NCBI GenBank assembly: GCA_019634415.1
Contig: JAHQVJ010000249.1
Location: 1 to 64,000 of the forward strand
Reading direction: 5' to 3'
Length of the DNA: 64,000 nucleotides
Source: Myxococcales bacterium
GTDB lineage: Bacteria; Myxococcota_A; UBA796; GCA-2862545
In this document: one piece after another, positions 9,142 through 16,876 of the stretch
Position numbering within the stretch: position 1 is the stretch's first letter
Layout of the letters: every line of letters starts with the position of its first letter
Translations under genes and position numbers: made by a program
Notes under the pieces: generated by a model
The model's input: only the letters and a program-made list of their open reading frames with translations
What the model was told of the DNA's origin: nothing
The model's database searches: none

Positions 9142-9659
9142 CGCGGCCGCCCGTCGTCGTCGACGTGCTCGTGATAGCGCACGTCACCGTCGTCGTAGGG
9201 ATCGGGCTTGGGCGCGGGCACGGGGTTGCTGGTGCCGAACAGGCCGCGGTAGGGGTCGTGCGAGACGGTGTCGATCCGGCGCCCCGTGCCCCGCCCGCGA
9301 TAGCGATCCCGGTTGGCGCGGGCCCACTCCTCGGGGTCGGTGGCCTCGGGCAGCGAGGGCAGCAGCTCCACCAGCGACAGCAAGAGCCCGCTGACGCTGC
9401 CGGCGAGCAGCGGCAGCACCCCCAGCCCGGCCCACACCGCCGCCCCCACCAGCGGCAGGGTCGCTGCGAGCCCCACGGCCAGCAGCGACGGCAGGTGCAC
9501 GTCGCGACGGTCCCAGGCGCTCGAGCCCCACAGCAGTCCAGCCCACCCCACCAGCAGGGGCGGCAGGCCGAACACGGGTGGCGCCAGCACCGCCAACGCC
9601 GCCTGGGCCCCACCCAGGAGACCTCCCTGCATCAAGACGTGGGACCAGCGAACACGCAT
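9138..9659 (-). CDS. Membrane protein of unknown function
   Basis: A 173-residue protein with about four hydrophobic helices in the first 110 residues (including LAVLAPPVFGLPPLLVGWAG and LLAVGLAATLPLVGAAVWAG) and a soluble, charged tail (EEWARANRDRYRGRGTG, ending in DPYDDGDVRYHEHVDDDGRP). A TAGAAC hexamer lies only 6 bases before the ATG and there is no ribosome site, so the mRNA may be leaderless. It is translationally coupled to the next gene and lies 43 bases downstream of the RetSat-like gene start on the same strand side. No family recognised. Confidence 0.55.
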   Translation of the reverse strand: MRVRWSHVLMQGGLLGGAQAALAVLAPPVFGLPPLLVGWAGLLWGSSAWDRRDVHLPSLLAVGLAATLPLVGAAVWAGLGVLPLLAGSVSGLLLSLVELLPSLPEATDPEEWARANRDRYRGRGTGRRIDTVSHDPYRGLFGTSNPVPAPKPDPYDDGDVRYHEHVDDDGRPR

Positions 9660-9702
9660 GCGGTGGTTCTACCTCGCGGACGCCGGCGCCTCCAGGAGAC
9701 CG

Positions 9703-11319
9703 TCAGGCGACGTGCCGACCCGACGACGACGGCCACTCCTCGGGGTGATCGCAGGGCCAGATCTGCAAGGAGCCACTGCGTGCCGTGAGCAGCTCCGAGG
9801 TGCGCACACCCAGGATCTGCTTGGCCACGGCAAGCCCCGAGTAGGTGGCCCCCGCCACCCCGTGGCTCGTGGTGGACGCCCCACACAGGTACAACCCCTG
9901 CACGGGCGCCTCCGCCGGGTACCCGAAGGGACCCACCTGGCGCAGCGACTTCTCGGTTCCGTACAGGTTGCCCCTGTGCGACGCCACGTAGAACTGGTTC
10001 GTCAGCGGCGTGCCCACCTCGCGGAACACCACCTTGTCGGACAGCCCCGGCACCAGCTCGTCCGCCCGCTGCATCATCCGATCGCCCAGGGCCTCCTTGA
10101 GTGCCGTGTAGCCCTCGGGGCGGGCGTCGTGGTCCGTGCCGGCGTAGGGCGCGAAGGCCTCCCACGACACGAAGGAGAACACCTCGAGGGTGGCCACCCC
10201 GTCGCGCCGCTTGCTGGGGTCCTTGCACGTGGTGCAGGTCAGGAACACGCCGGGCACCTCGCCCTCGGCCAGCGGATCCGCCGCCTTCGCGTAGCGGTAC
10301 ATCTGATCGACGTCTGGGGTGCGCGTGTACCACCGATTCCCGGAGTCCAGCCCCATCTGCCGCGGATCCATCTCGGCCGCGAGGAACAGCGACACGGAGC
10401 TCACGCCGTAGGTGGTGCGAGACACGCGACGGCGCAGCTTGCGTGGCAGATCCTCGGGCGCCAGCAGCCTGCCGAAGGTCATGGCTGGGTCCGCGTTGGA
10501 CACCACGTGCTTCGCCCGCACCTCGGTGCCGTCCGCGAGCCGTACGCCGATGGCTCGCCCCCCCTCCGTCAGGATCCGAGCCACCTCGCTGCGGACCTTG
10601 ATTTGACCACCGTGACGCCGCAGCGCCTTGATGAACGCCTTGGGCAGCGACCGGGCGCCCCCCTTCGGGTAGTAGGCACCCTCGAAGTAGTGCCCGAGCA
10701 CCGCCGCGTGCACCACCGTGGGGCACTCCGACGCAGCCATGCCATGGTCGCCGGCCTGCACCGTCAGGATCGCGCGCACCACCGGATCGCGAACGAACCG
10801 GTCCAGCACCTTGCCCAGCGGGCGCATCCCGTAGCGCACCAGGTTCGGACACCGCAGCGGCAGCGCCAGCGCCGACAGCGGGCCCCGGATCTTCATCTGG
10901 CCCATCTCGATGTTGATCGCGAGCAGCAGATCGAGGAACCCACGGATCCCCTCGGCCTCGTGAGGGAACCGAGCAGACAGCTTGTCGACGTAGCGCTGGT
11001 GACCCTTGGGGATGTCGAAGCACACGTCGCCCACGCGGACCTTGTCGTAGCCCTCGGGATCGAGCTCGAGGAACACCAGGTCGTCGGCCACGCCGAGGCC
11101 CTCGTACACGCGCCGCAGCCGGCCGCCCTCACCGAGGTCACCGATGTAGTGCACGCCGGGACTGAAGGAATACCCTTGCAGATCGAAGCTGTGGCACCAG
11201 CCGCCAGGAAGGTAGTGTTGCTCCAGCACCAAGACGGACTGTCCCGCCTGGGCCAACGCCACCGCTGCCGCCAGGCCCCCGGCCCCCGACCCGATCACCA
11301 CGGTGTCCACATCGGTCAT
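9703..11319 (-). CDS. RetSat/CrtI-like FAD-dependent oxidoreductase
   Basis: A 538-residue flavoprotein of the phytoene desaturase/carotenoid isomerase/retinol saturase superfamily. The N-terminus carries the dinucleotide-binding motif VVIGSGAGGLAAAVALAQAG and the following LVLEQHYLPGGWCHSF, which is characteristic of the RetSat/CrtISO branch. The C-terminal FAD motif is QGLYLCGASTTSHGVAGA. It probably saturates or isomerises a polyene or isoprenoid, but the substrate cannot be read from sequence. A GGAGGGG ribosome site lies 5 bases before the ATG. No carotenoid biosynthesis genes are adjacent; an isoprenoid synthase occurs 20 kb away. Confidence 0.85.
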   Translation of the reverse strand: MTDVDTVVIGSGAGGLAAAVALAQAGQSVLVLEQHYLPGGWCHSFDLQGYSFSPGVHYIGDLGEGGRLRRVYEGLGVADDLVFLELDPEGYDKVRVGDVCFDIPKGHQRYVDKLSARFPHEAEGIRGFLDLLLAINIEMGQMKIRGPLSALALPLRCPNLVRYGMRPLGKVLDRFVRDPVVRAILTVQAGDHGMAASECPTVVHAAVLGHYFEGAYYPKGGARSLPKAFIKALRRHGGQIKVRSEVARILTEGGRAIGVRLADGTEVRAKHVVSNADPAMTFGRLLAPEDLPRKLRRRVSRTTYGVSSVSLFLAAEMDPRQMGLDSGNRWYTRTPDVDQMYRYAKAADPLAEGEVPGVFLTCTTCKDPSKRRDGVATLEVFSFVSWEAFAPYAGTDHDARPEGYTALKEALGDRMMQRADELVPGLSDKVVFREVGTPLTNQFYVASHRGNLYGTEKSLRQVGPFGYPAEAPVQGLYLCGASTTSHGVAGATYSGLAVAKQILGVRTSELLTARSGSLQIWPCDHPEEWPSSSGRHVA

Positions 11320-11432
11320 TCCAACCCCTCCAGCCAGGCCCGACTATCACGGTCGTTGGCCCGTATCCGGCCCGCATACGGAAACTCCCGACGCCCACGA
11401 AGCGCCGTGCGATGCTCTCGTAGGGGGAGCAC

Positions 11433-12431
11433 ATGCGACGTCTCACGATGTGGGTTGCGGTGACGAGTGCGGCCTGCCGGCCCGCCCTGGGGGTGCTCGA
11501 CGACGACAGGCGTCCCGGGCTGGATCCGCTGTCGTCGGAGGGAACAGGCGACGGATCCGACCAATACGCCATCGTGGTGGACGTGGTGGCCTCGGCACCC
11601 CAGGGAGCGGAGCCGGAGACGTCGCAGGTCTCAGTGCAGATCCGCGACGTCGCTGGCGACCCAGTGTCGGAACTGACGGTGGAGGTGGGCGGCGAGCGAC
11701 TCGAGCCCGGCCCACTCCTCGGCTCCTACGAGGGCGAGCTGGCTGGCTACTTCCCAGGCCATGCGCTGCTGGTGGACGGCGCCCTCGGGCGCTTCGAGGC
11801 AGCCGCCGTGGGCCCCTCGCTGCACGAGCTGCAGCACGAGGAGACCTGGATCGCAGCACAGGCCAACACCCTGACCTGGTCCCCCACCGGCGCAGACGCG
11901 GCCGCCGTCACCTCGACGGGCGTGCGGGTGGATCTCGCGGACGATCCCGGCAGCTACGTCTTCGAAGCCGACACGCTGCCCGCGGGGCTGGCGCCGCTGG
12001 GCGTGATCCGGGCGACCACCCTCGATCTGAGCGCCTTGCCTGGATCTCGGTTCACCATCACGCTGACCGTCACCTCGGACGTCACGGTGCTGGGCGAGGA
12101 GAGCGGCGAGTACGGGGTCGAGGGGGAGCTACGCGTGGACAGCGACTGGCAGGACGAGGTCGCCACGGCCTACGTGCTCGCCACACCGGCCGACAGCGAC
12201 GAGCCCACCGTGTGGACGCAGATCTCCGACTTCGAGGATCGGGAGGACTACGAGCTGACGGGCCTCGGACCTGGCGAGTGGGAGCTGCTGGCCTACCTCG
12301 ACCTCGACGACTCCGACGGCAGCTCGAGCCCCGCCGGCCCCACCGACGGTGATCCCTACGACACGTCCACCGTCACCCTCGACGAGCCAGGCCTGCTCTC
12401 CCGCGAGCTACGCATGGAGCGCGCCTGGTAG
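11433..12431 (+). CDS. Putative lipoprotein of unknown function
   Basis: A 332-residue acidic, Asp/Ser/Thr-rich exported protein. The start MRRLTMWVAVTSAAC gives a short signal peptide with a possible lipobox Cys at 15 (weak, T-S-A-A-C). The body is predicted beta-sandwich, with runs such as SQVSVQIRDVAGDPVSELTVEVGG that recall carboxypeptidase-regulatory-like folds, and a final Gly/Asp/Ser-rich stretch. GGGGAG lies 4 bases before the ATG. Convergent with the next gene, with 5 bases between the stops. No enzyme motif is seen. Confidence 0.6.
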   Translation: MRRLTMWVAVTSAACRPALGVLDDDRRPGLDPLSSEGTGDGSDQYAIVVDVVASAPQGAEPETSQVSVQIRDVAGDPVSELTVEVGGERLEPGPLLGSYEGELAGYFPGHALLVDGALGRFEAAAVGPSLHELQHEETWIAAQANTLTWSPTGADAAAVTSTGVRVDLADDPGSYVFEADTLPAGLAPLGVIRATTLDLSALPGSRFTITLTVTSDVTVLGEESGEYGVEGELRVDSDWQDEVATAYVLATPADSDEPTVWTQISDFEDREDYELTGLGPGEWELLAYLDLDDSDGSSSPAGPTDGDPYDTSTVTLDEPGLLSRELRMERAW

Positions 12432-12436
12432 CCGCC

Positions 12437-13354
12437 TCAGGTGCGGTCGAAGGTGACCTCGGAGACGCAGGCGTCGTCGTACTCGCTGCCCTTGCGCACC
12501 GTGTCGATGCGGATCTTCACCTTGTCGGTGGTGTGTGGCGTGTCGAACGACACGTTCTGCGGCAGCGGGAAGTCCTTGAGGGTGAACTGCTGCGTGGCAC
12601 CGTCGGAGAACATCACTGTGCCCTGAGTGGGGGCGTTGCCCTTCTTGTGGATGGCGATGCTCGCGCACATGCCGGCGCAGATCTTCATGCCCTTGAGCGC
12701 GGTGGGGCGGCCCAGGTCGAACTCCACCCACTCGCCCACGCCGTCGCTCTCCTTGTTGCCCTCGCACCACATGGTGTCGCGCACCCCGTCAGCGGCCTGG
12801 TGAGGGTAGTAGGCACCGTCGTTGTCGGCTGGGAACTCACTCGAAGCGGTGACTCCCTTCACCTCGGCCACCGACCCCTCCTGGTCGTCGAAGACCTGGA
12901 TCTCCGAGATGGCGGCGTCGGGAAAGGCGCTGCCCGAGTACAGGGTGTTCACCTTGAAGCGGATCTTGCTCGTGGCCTTCGGGGCGCTGGGCACGAAGCT
13001 CTGGATCTTCCACTCGTCGGTCAGGGACCACAGCTCGGTGGTGCCGTCGGACCAGCGGATCTCGATCTCCTGTGGGCGGTTCGCGCGGCCCCAGTCGGTC
13101 CCCGAGGTCCAGTCGCCCGCCAGCAGGTTGATGCGGGTGACGTTGTGCTCTCCACCCAGGTCGACCTCGATCCAGCTGCCCGCACCGTTGCCCGGGTCTC
13201 CCTCGAACCAGGGCGGCGTGCTCTTGCCATCCTTGATGTTGTCGGGATGGTAGGACGTGCCGTTCCTAGAGTAGTACGACTTCGCCTCCACCCCGACGAT
13301 CTTCACCGGGGCAGCGTGGGCGGGCGCCATCAACGCCAGGGACAGCAACGTCAT
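12437..13354 (-). CDS. Secreted protein with two discoidin/NADase-type glycan-binding-like domains
   Basis: A 305-residue exported protein: a short signal peptide (cleavage probably after AHA, residue 14), then two tandem galactose-binding-like beta-sandwiches. Each repeat contains the same order of motifs: a bound-ligand loop (HPDNIKDGK / HQAADGVRDTMW), a strand ending in a Gly-x-W pair (GAGSWIEVDLG / GVGEWVEFDLG), and a C-terminal DAAISEIQVFD / DACVSEVTFD strand. This matches the F5/8-type C and NADase-type glycan-binding families, so a sugar or surface-binding role is likely. GAGGAGG sits 9 bases before the ATG. No catalytic domain is attached, which is unusual for this module. Confidence 0.7.
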   Translation of the reverse strand: MTLLSLALMAPAHAAPVKIVGVEAKSYYSRNGTSYHPDNIKDGKSTPPWFEGDPGNGAGSWIEVDLGGEHNVTRINLLAGDWTSGTDWGRANRPQEIEIRWSDGTTELWSLTDEWKIQSFVPSAPKATSKIRFKVNTLYSGSAFPDAAISEIQVFDDQEGSVAEVKGVTASSEFPADNDGAYYPHQAADGVRDTMWCEGNKESDGVGEWVEFDLGRPTALKGMKICAGMCASIAIHKKGNAPTQGTVMFSDGATQQFTLKDFPLPQNVSFDTPHTTDKVKIRIDTVRKGSEYDDACVSEVTFDRT

Positions 13355-13380
13355 GTGAATGGTCCTCCTCGGGGCGACCT

Positions 13381-13394
13381 TCTATAGTCTGCGC
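13381..13394 (-). promoter_or_regulatory. Promoter -10 element upstream of the glycan-binding-like gene
   Basis: On the minus strand this reads GCGCAGACTATAGA, with TATAGA as the -10-like hexamer 26 bases before the ATG at 13354 and a GAGGAGG ribosome site in between. It repeats the block at 7834-7847 over 13 identical bases, which supports a common promoter sequence. Confidence 0.45.
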
Positions 13395-13461
13395 AGCAGC
13401 ACGCGCACGGCGTGGTCTGTCAGGGCAACCCGCCGTGAGCGACGTGTCATCCCTGGATCGG

Positions 13462-14382
13462 TCAGAGACGTCTGAGCCTGACCTCCGTCACACGATGATC
13501 AGGTCCTTTGCGGAGAATCAGCATGGCCCGCTCACGGGTCGGCGCAATGTTCTCCACCAGGTTGCGTTCGTTGATGTCGGTCCAGATCTGCAGCGCCGTG
13601 CGGTCGATCTCGTCGTCGGTGAGCGACGCATAGCGATGGAAGTAGTTGGCCTCGTCGCGAAACGCCGTGTCGCGCAGCGTGCGAAAACGCTCCACGTACC
13701 AACGCCGCAGATCGGAGAGGCTGGCATCGAGGAACACGGTGAAGTCAAAAAAGTCTGATACGAACGCCGCGCCCGAGCCGGACTGAAGCACGTTCAGCCC
13801 CTCCACGATCACGATATCCGGCGACTCTAGCGCACGATCCCCGCCTTCGATCACGTCGTACCGCTCGTGGGAGTACACCGGATACGGCACGGGGCTCCGA
13901 CCGGACTTCAGCGCGGAGACGAAGCGCAGCAGGGCGCCTCGGTCGTAGGACTCGGGAAATCCCTTGCGCGCCATGAGCCCGCGCCGGTTCAGCTCGGCGT
14001 TGGGCAGCAGGAACCCGTCGGTGGTCACCAGGGCCACGTCGGGATGGGCCTCGAAGCGCGACAGCAGCGTGCGCAACACCCGCGCGAAGGTGCTCTTGCC
14101 CACGGCCACGCTGCCGGCCAGCCCGATGACGAAGGGCAAGCGCGGCCCATCCTCGCCCAGGAAGCGAGACGTGGTCTCGTGCATCTGGGTGAGCCCCTCG
14201 GTCCACAGGTGCAGCAGCCGAGCCAGCGGCAGGTACACCGTCTGCACCTCCTCGAGGTCCAGGGGCACGTTGAGGCCACGCAGCTCGGCCACGTCCTCCT
14301 GCTGCAGGGTCATCGGCGCGTCGGCGCGCAGTGCGGCCCAGGACTGCCGATCGAAGGTCCGCCACGGGGATGGAGGTGAGAT
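13462..14382 (-). CDS. coaA: Type I pantothenate kinase, apparent ATC start
   Basis: CoaA phosphorylates pantothenate with ATP, the first and regulated step of coenzyme A synthesis. The protein closely follows the bacterial type I enzyme: P-loop GLAGSVAVGKSTFARVLRTL, LVTTDGFLLPNAEL, GLMARKGFPESYD, PDIVIVEGLNVLQSG and the C-terminal PTRERAMLILRKGPDH. Homology with E. coli CoaA extends upstream of the first in-frame ATG (14313) through FDRQSWAALRADAPMTL. No ATG, GTG or TTG exists in that stretch. An ATC at 14382 lies 5 bases after a perfect GGAGG (14392-14388) and would give 306 residues, close to the usual 310-316. Starting at 14313 would leave 283 residues and lose the conserved segment. Confidence 0.92.
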   Translation of the reverse strand: MSPPSPWRTFDRQSWAALRADAPMTLQQEDVAELRGLNVPLDLEEVQTVYLPLARLLHLWTEGLTQMHETTSRFLGEDGPRLPFVIGLAGSVAVGKSTFARVLRTLLSRFEAHPDVALVTTDGFLLPNAELNRRGLMARKGFPESYDRGALLRFVSALKSGRSPVPYPVYSHERYDVIEGGDRALESPDIVIVEGLNVLQSGSGAAFVSDFFDFTVFLDASLSDLRRWYVERFRTLRDTAFRDEANYFHRYASLTDDEIDRTALQIWTDINERNLVENIAPTRERAMLILRKGPDHRVTEVRLRRL

Positions 14383-14411
14383 GCGCGCCTCCGTGGTGCC
14401 AAGTCGCCCTG

Positions 14412-15737
14412 CTAACCCGACCCGTCCGAAGGGGGTCCCCCGAGCTTCGCCACCAGCGCCTCGTGAGCGCCTCGCGTGATGGGTGGGAACAGCAGCGCGC
14501 CGAACCCTGCCACCGTGAGGACCACGGCGGGCACGGGCCCCAGCAGCACACGCACGGCGAGCACGGCCTGCGGCCCCTGCACCTCGGCCCCCTGCTGGTA
14601 GCCCGCCGCCTCCAGCGCCCAGCCCACCGCGGCCAGGGCCACCGCCGTCGACATCTTCTCGAGGAAGGTCATCACGCCGTAGAACGCACCAGCCCGGCGA
14701 CGCCCCTCGTGCTGAACGGCATCGGCCTCCACCACGTCGGGCAGCATCGACCAGGGCAGCACGTGGGCAGCCGCCACCCCCGCCCCCGCCACACAGGCCA
14801 GCACCAGCACGAGGGTGGGCTGTCCAGGTCCCACGGCAGCCAGCACGCACAGCACCGCCCCCCAGGAGATCATGCCGGCCCCGTAGGCCACGTGCTTCTC
14901 CACACGGCTCGAGGCCCACACCACCGCGGGAACGAACAGCAGCGCCGACACCTGGATGGCCGCGAGCATGGCGTCCAGCAGATCGGGACGGCCCACGTGA
15001 TGCTCCACGTAGAACGGGATGAGGGCCGCCAGCACGGCGATGCAGGTCCAGGCGCACAGGAAGAGCACGGCCACCCGTCGGAACGCGGCATTGCCCAGCA
15101 CGGTCCACATGGCCTCGGTCACCGCCACTGCGACGCCGTGGTCTCGCCCGCGGGTGGCCGCGACCATGATCCACATGCCGGGGAGCATCAGCACGGCCAG
15201 CGCCACCCCCGCCACCCGATAGGAGCCCGTGAGTTCCAGCGTCACCGGCACCAGCACACCGGCCACGATCCCGCCCACCATGGACCAACCCATCCGCGCC
15301 CCGTTGAGGCGCGTGCGCTCGTCGTAGTCGTCGGTGAGCGCAGGGGTGAGGGCCCCGTACGGCACGACGACAGAGGTGTAGGCGGTGTTGTAGAGCACCA
15401 ACAGCGCGGCATAGGCGATGGCGGCGGAGGCTCCCTGGAGCGGAATCCCCCACCACAGGCCAGCGAAGAGCACGGCGAAGGGCACGCTGGCACCGAGCAC
15501 CCATGGCCGCCGCGCGCCCCAGGCGGTGCGCGTGCGATCCGACAGACGACCGATGATGGGGTCGGTGACGGCGTCCCACGCCTTGCCCACCAGGAGCACC
15601 GTGCCCGCATGGCCCGGTGACAGCCCGGCCTCGTCCACCAGGAACTTCAGCAGGAAGAAGAGCACGGCGGTGTTGGCGAGGGACAGGGAGAATGCGGCCG
15701 CGCCGTAGCCATGGCGCAGGCCGGCAGGCAACGCCAT
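14412..15737 (-). CDS. MFS transporter of the GPH (MelB-like) sugar:cation symporter family
   Basis: A 441-residue, 12-helix membrane protein. The signature DAVTDPIIGRLSDRTRTAWGARRPWVLGA (quoted in part: DPIIGRLSDRTRTAWGARRP) in the first cytoplasmic loop is the hallmark of glycoside-pentoside-hexuronide symporters. PYGALTPALTDDYDERTRLNG is the second family motif. The substrate is unknown, most likely a glycoside or sugar acid. ATG at 15737 follows a GGAG box; longer frames upstream are shadows of the hemerythrin gene. It ends 29 bases before coaA on the same strand, so the two are probably co-transcribed. Confidence 0.85.
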   Translation of the reverse strand: MALPAGLRHGYGAAAFSLSLANTAVLFFLLKFLVDEAGLSPGHAGTVLLVGKAWDAVTDPIIGRLSDRTRTAWGARRPWVLGASVPFAVLFAGLWWGIPLQGASAAIAYAALLVLYNTAYTSVVVPYGALTPALTDDYDERTRLNGARMGWSMVGGIVAGVLVPVTLELTGSYRVAGVALAVLMLPGMWIMVAATRGRDHGVAVAVTEAMWTVLGNAAFRRVAVLFLCAWTCIAVLAALIPFYVEHHVGRPDLLDAMLAAIQVSALLFVPAVVWASSRVEKHVAYGAGMISWGAVLCVLAAVGPGQPTLVLVLACVAGAGVAAAHVLPWSMLPDVVEADAVQHEGRRRAGAFYGVMTFLEKMSTAVALAAVGWALEAAGYQQGAEVQGPQAVLAVRVLLGPVPAVVLTVAGFGALLFPPITRGAHEALVAKLGGPPSDGSG

Positions 15738-15773
15738 GGGAGCTCCGCTGCGGTCGGACCACCCTACCCGGGG

Positions 15774-15779
15774 TAGCCT
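15774..15779 (+). promoter_or_regulatory. Putative -10 hexamer, leaderless arrangement
   Basis: TAGCCT lies 5 bases before the ATG of the hemerythrin-domain gene. A transcript starting about 7 bases after the hexamer would begin at the start codon. No ribosome site is visible there, which fits a leaderless mRNA. Confidence 0.3.
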
Positions 15780-15784
15780 GGGCC

Positions 15785-16588
15785 ATGGACTCGATCGTCG
15801 CATGGTGCGCCCGACACAGCACGTTCGACAGCCAGCTGCGCGACCTCCGCCGCGTGGCGCCCGAGGGGGATCGGAGCCGCACGCTAGCGGCGCTCCAGGC
15901 CCTCCAGGCGGCCCTGTCGCTACACATGGGCCAGGAGGAGGCCCTGCTGTGGCCTGCTTACGCGCCGCTGGCGGAGACACTCCCCCCAAATGGCTCGGTG
16001 CGCGTGCTGCAAGCAGATCACGACCGGCTGCGTGCCCTGCTGGCCTCGGTGAGCGAGGCCGCGGAGCCCCGCTCGGCCGCGGACTGGGTCGCTCAGCAGG
16101 AAGCGCTGTCGCTGCTCGCGGGTGTGCTCGAGCACCACGACGGCCGGGAGCTGCGGTGGCTCGCCCCCACCCTGGACGCCCACGTGCCCAGCGCACAGCG
16201 CCGGCGATGGCTGCGGCGCATCGAGGAGGAGGAGACGGCTCTGGAGTTGCCCGAGCCACCCTCCCCTCGGACCACGGACCACGAGCCACTGCCCACGAGC
16301 AGCCCCCTGCAGCGACTGCGTGTGGCCGTGGCGAGGGACTCCGGCTGGCAGCAGGCGCTCGACGAGCTCCGAGCGCCCCTCCACCGCAAGGGAGTCCGGC
16401 TCCACCAGCGCTGCGCGACCCAGCTCGCGAGCGCCGCCGCGACGGAGGATCTGGCCGCACGCCGAGACGCCCTCGCGCACGCCGCCGACACCCTGCGGCT
16501 GCTGGCGTTGGTGGTGGATCTTCCCCACCGAGCCGAGGCAGGATCCTCCAGGGCGGAGTCCAAAGCACCGATGAAGAAGTGCGAGTAG
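15785..16588 (+). CDS. Hemerythrin HHE cation-binding domain protein
   Basis: A 267-residue soluble protein. The N-terminal 135 residues form a four-helix hemerythrin-like bundle with the expected ligands: HSTFDSQLRDL, HMGQEEALLWPAY, QADHDRLRALL and EHHDGRELRWLAP. Such domains bind a di-iron centre and act in oxygen, nitric oxide or redox sensing or iron storage. A Pro-rich linker (LELPEPPSPRTTDHEPLP) leads to a second helical, His-containing region (about 180-255). The start is ATG at 15785; upstream in-frame sequence is shadow of the divergent MFS gene. A TAGCCT -10-like hexamer sits immediately before it. Confidence 0.75.
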   Translation: MDSIVAWCARHSTFDSQLRDLRRVAPEGDRSRTLAALQALQAALSLHMGQEEALLWPAYAPLAETLPPNGSVRVLQADHDRLRALLASVSEAAEPRSAADWVAQQEALSLLAGVLEHHDGRELRWLAPTLDAHVPSAQRRRWLRRIEEEETALELPEPPSPRTTDHEPLPTSSPLQRLRVAVARDSGWQQALDELRAPLHRKGVRLHQRCATQLASAAATEDLAARRDALAHAADTLRLLALVVDLPHRAEAGSSRAESKAPMKKCE

Positions 16589-16619
16589 CTGCAAAACATC
16601 CAGCGTCAGTACCGGTCGC

Positions 16620-16648
16620 TTGACAAGCGCCGATGGGGGCATAAGAAT
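16620..16648 (+). promoter_or_regulatory. Candidate sigma-70 promoter in the intergenic region before the XPB helicase
   Basis: A perfect TTGACA (16620-16625) is followed 16-17 bases later by TAAGAAT (16642-16648), a fair -35/-10 pair. The -35 box sits inside the palindrome CGCTTG-A-CAAGCG, which could be an operator. It lies 228 bases before the helicase start. The rest of the 288-base gap (16589-16876) holds only a short GGGGT/ACCCC inverted repeat. Confidence 0.4.
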
Positions 16649-16876
16649 GGGATCCCGGAGCAGGGGTACCACACCCCGTTCCACACGTTTGTACTCGGCG
16701 GTTGGCTGTCAACCGCATGACTTGGTCTATCGGTGAAACGCGTCGTATCCGACGCGCACGCTCACCCTTGGGGTGTTGCTCTGCCGAACAAACCTCAACG
16801 TGCCCACGACGTGCCCGTGCCACACCAGGCCTCGGGTCACGCACTTCGTGTGAGGGCCACCATCATGGTTCGCTGA

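Noticed and set aside
13462..15927. 821-codon open frame containing pantothenate kinase
   Set aside because: The part upstream of about 14382 is an out-of-frame reading of the MFS transporter gene, with low-complexity Arg/Gly/Ala sequence.
16589..16876. Small gene in the gap before the XPB helicase
   Set aside because: Short frames exist but none has a ribosome site or protein-like composition. Only promoter-like and palindromic elements are supported.
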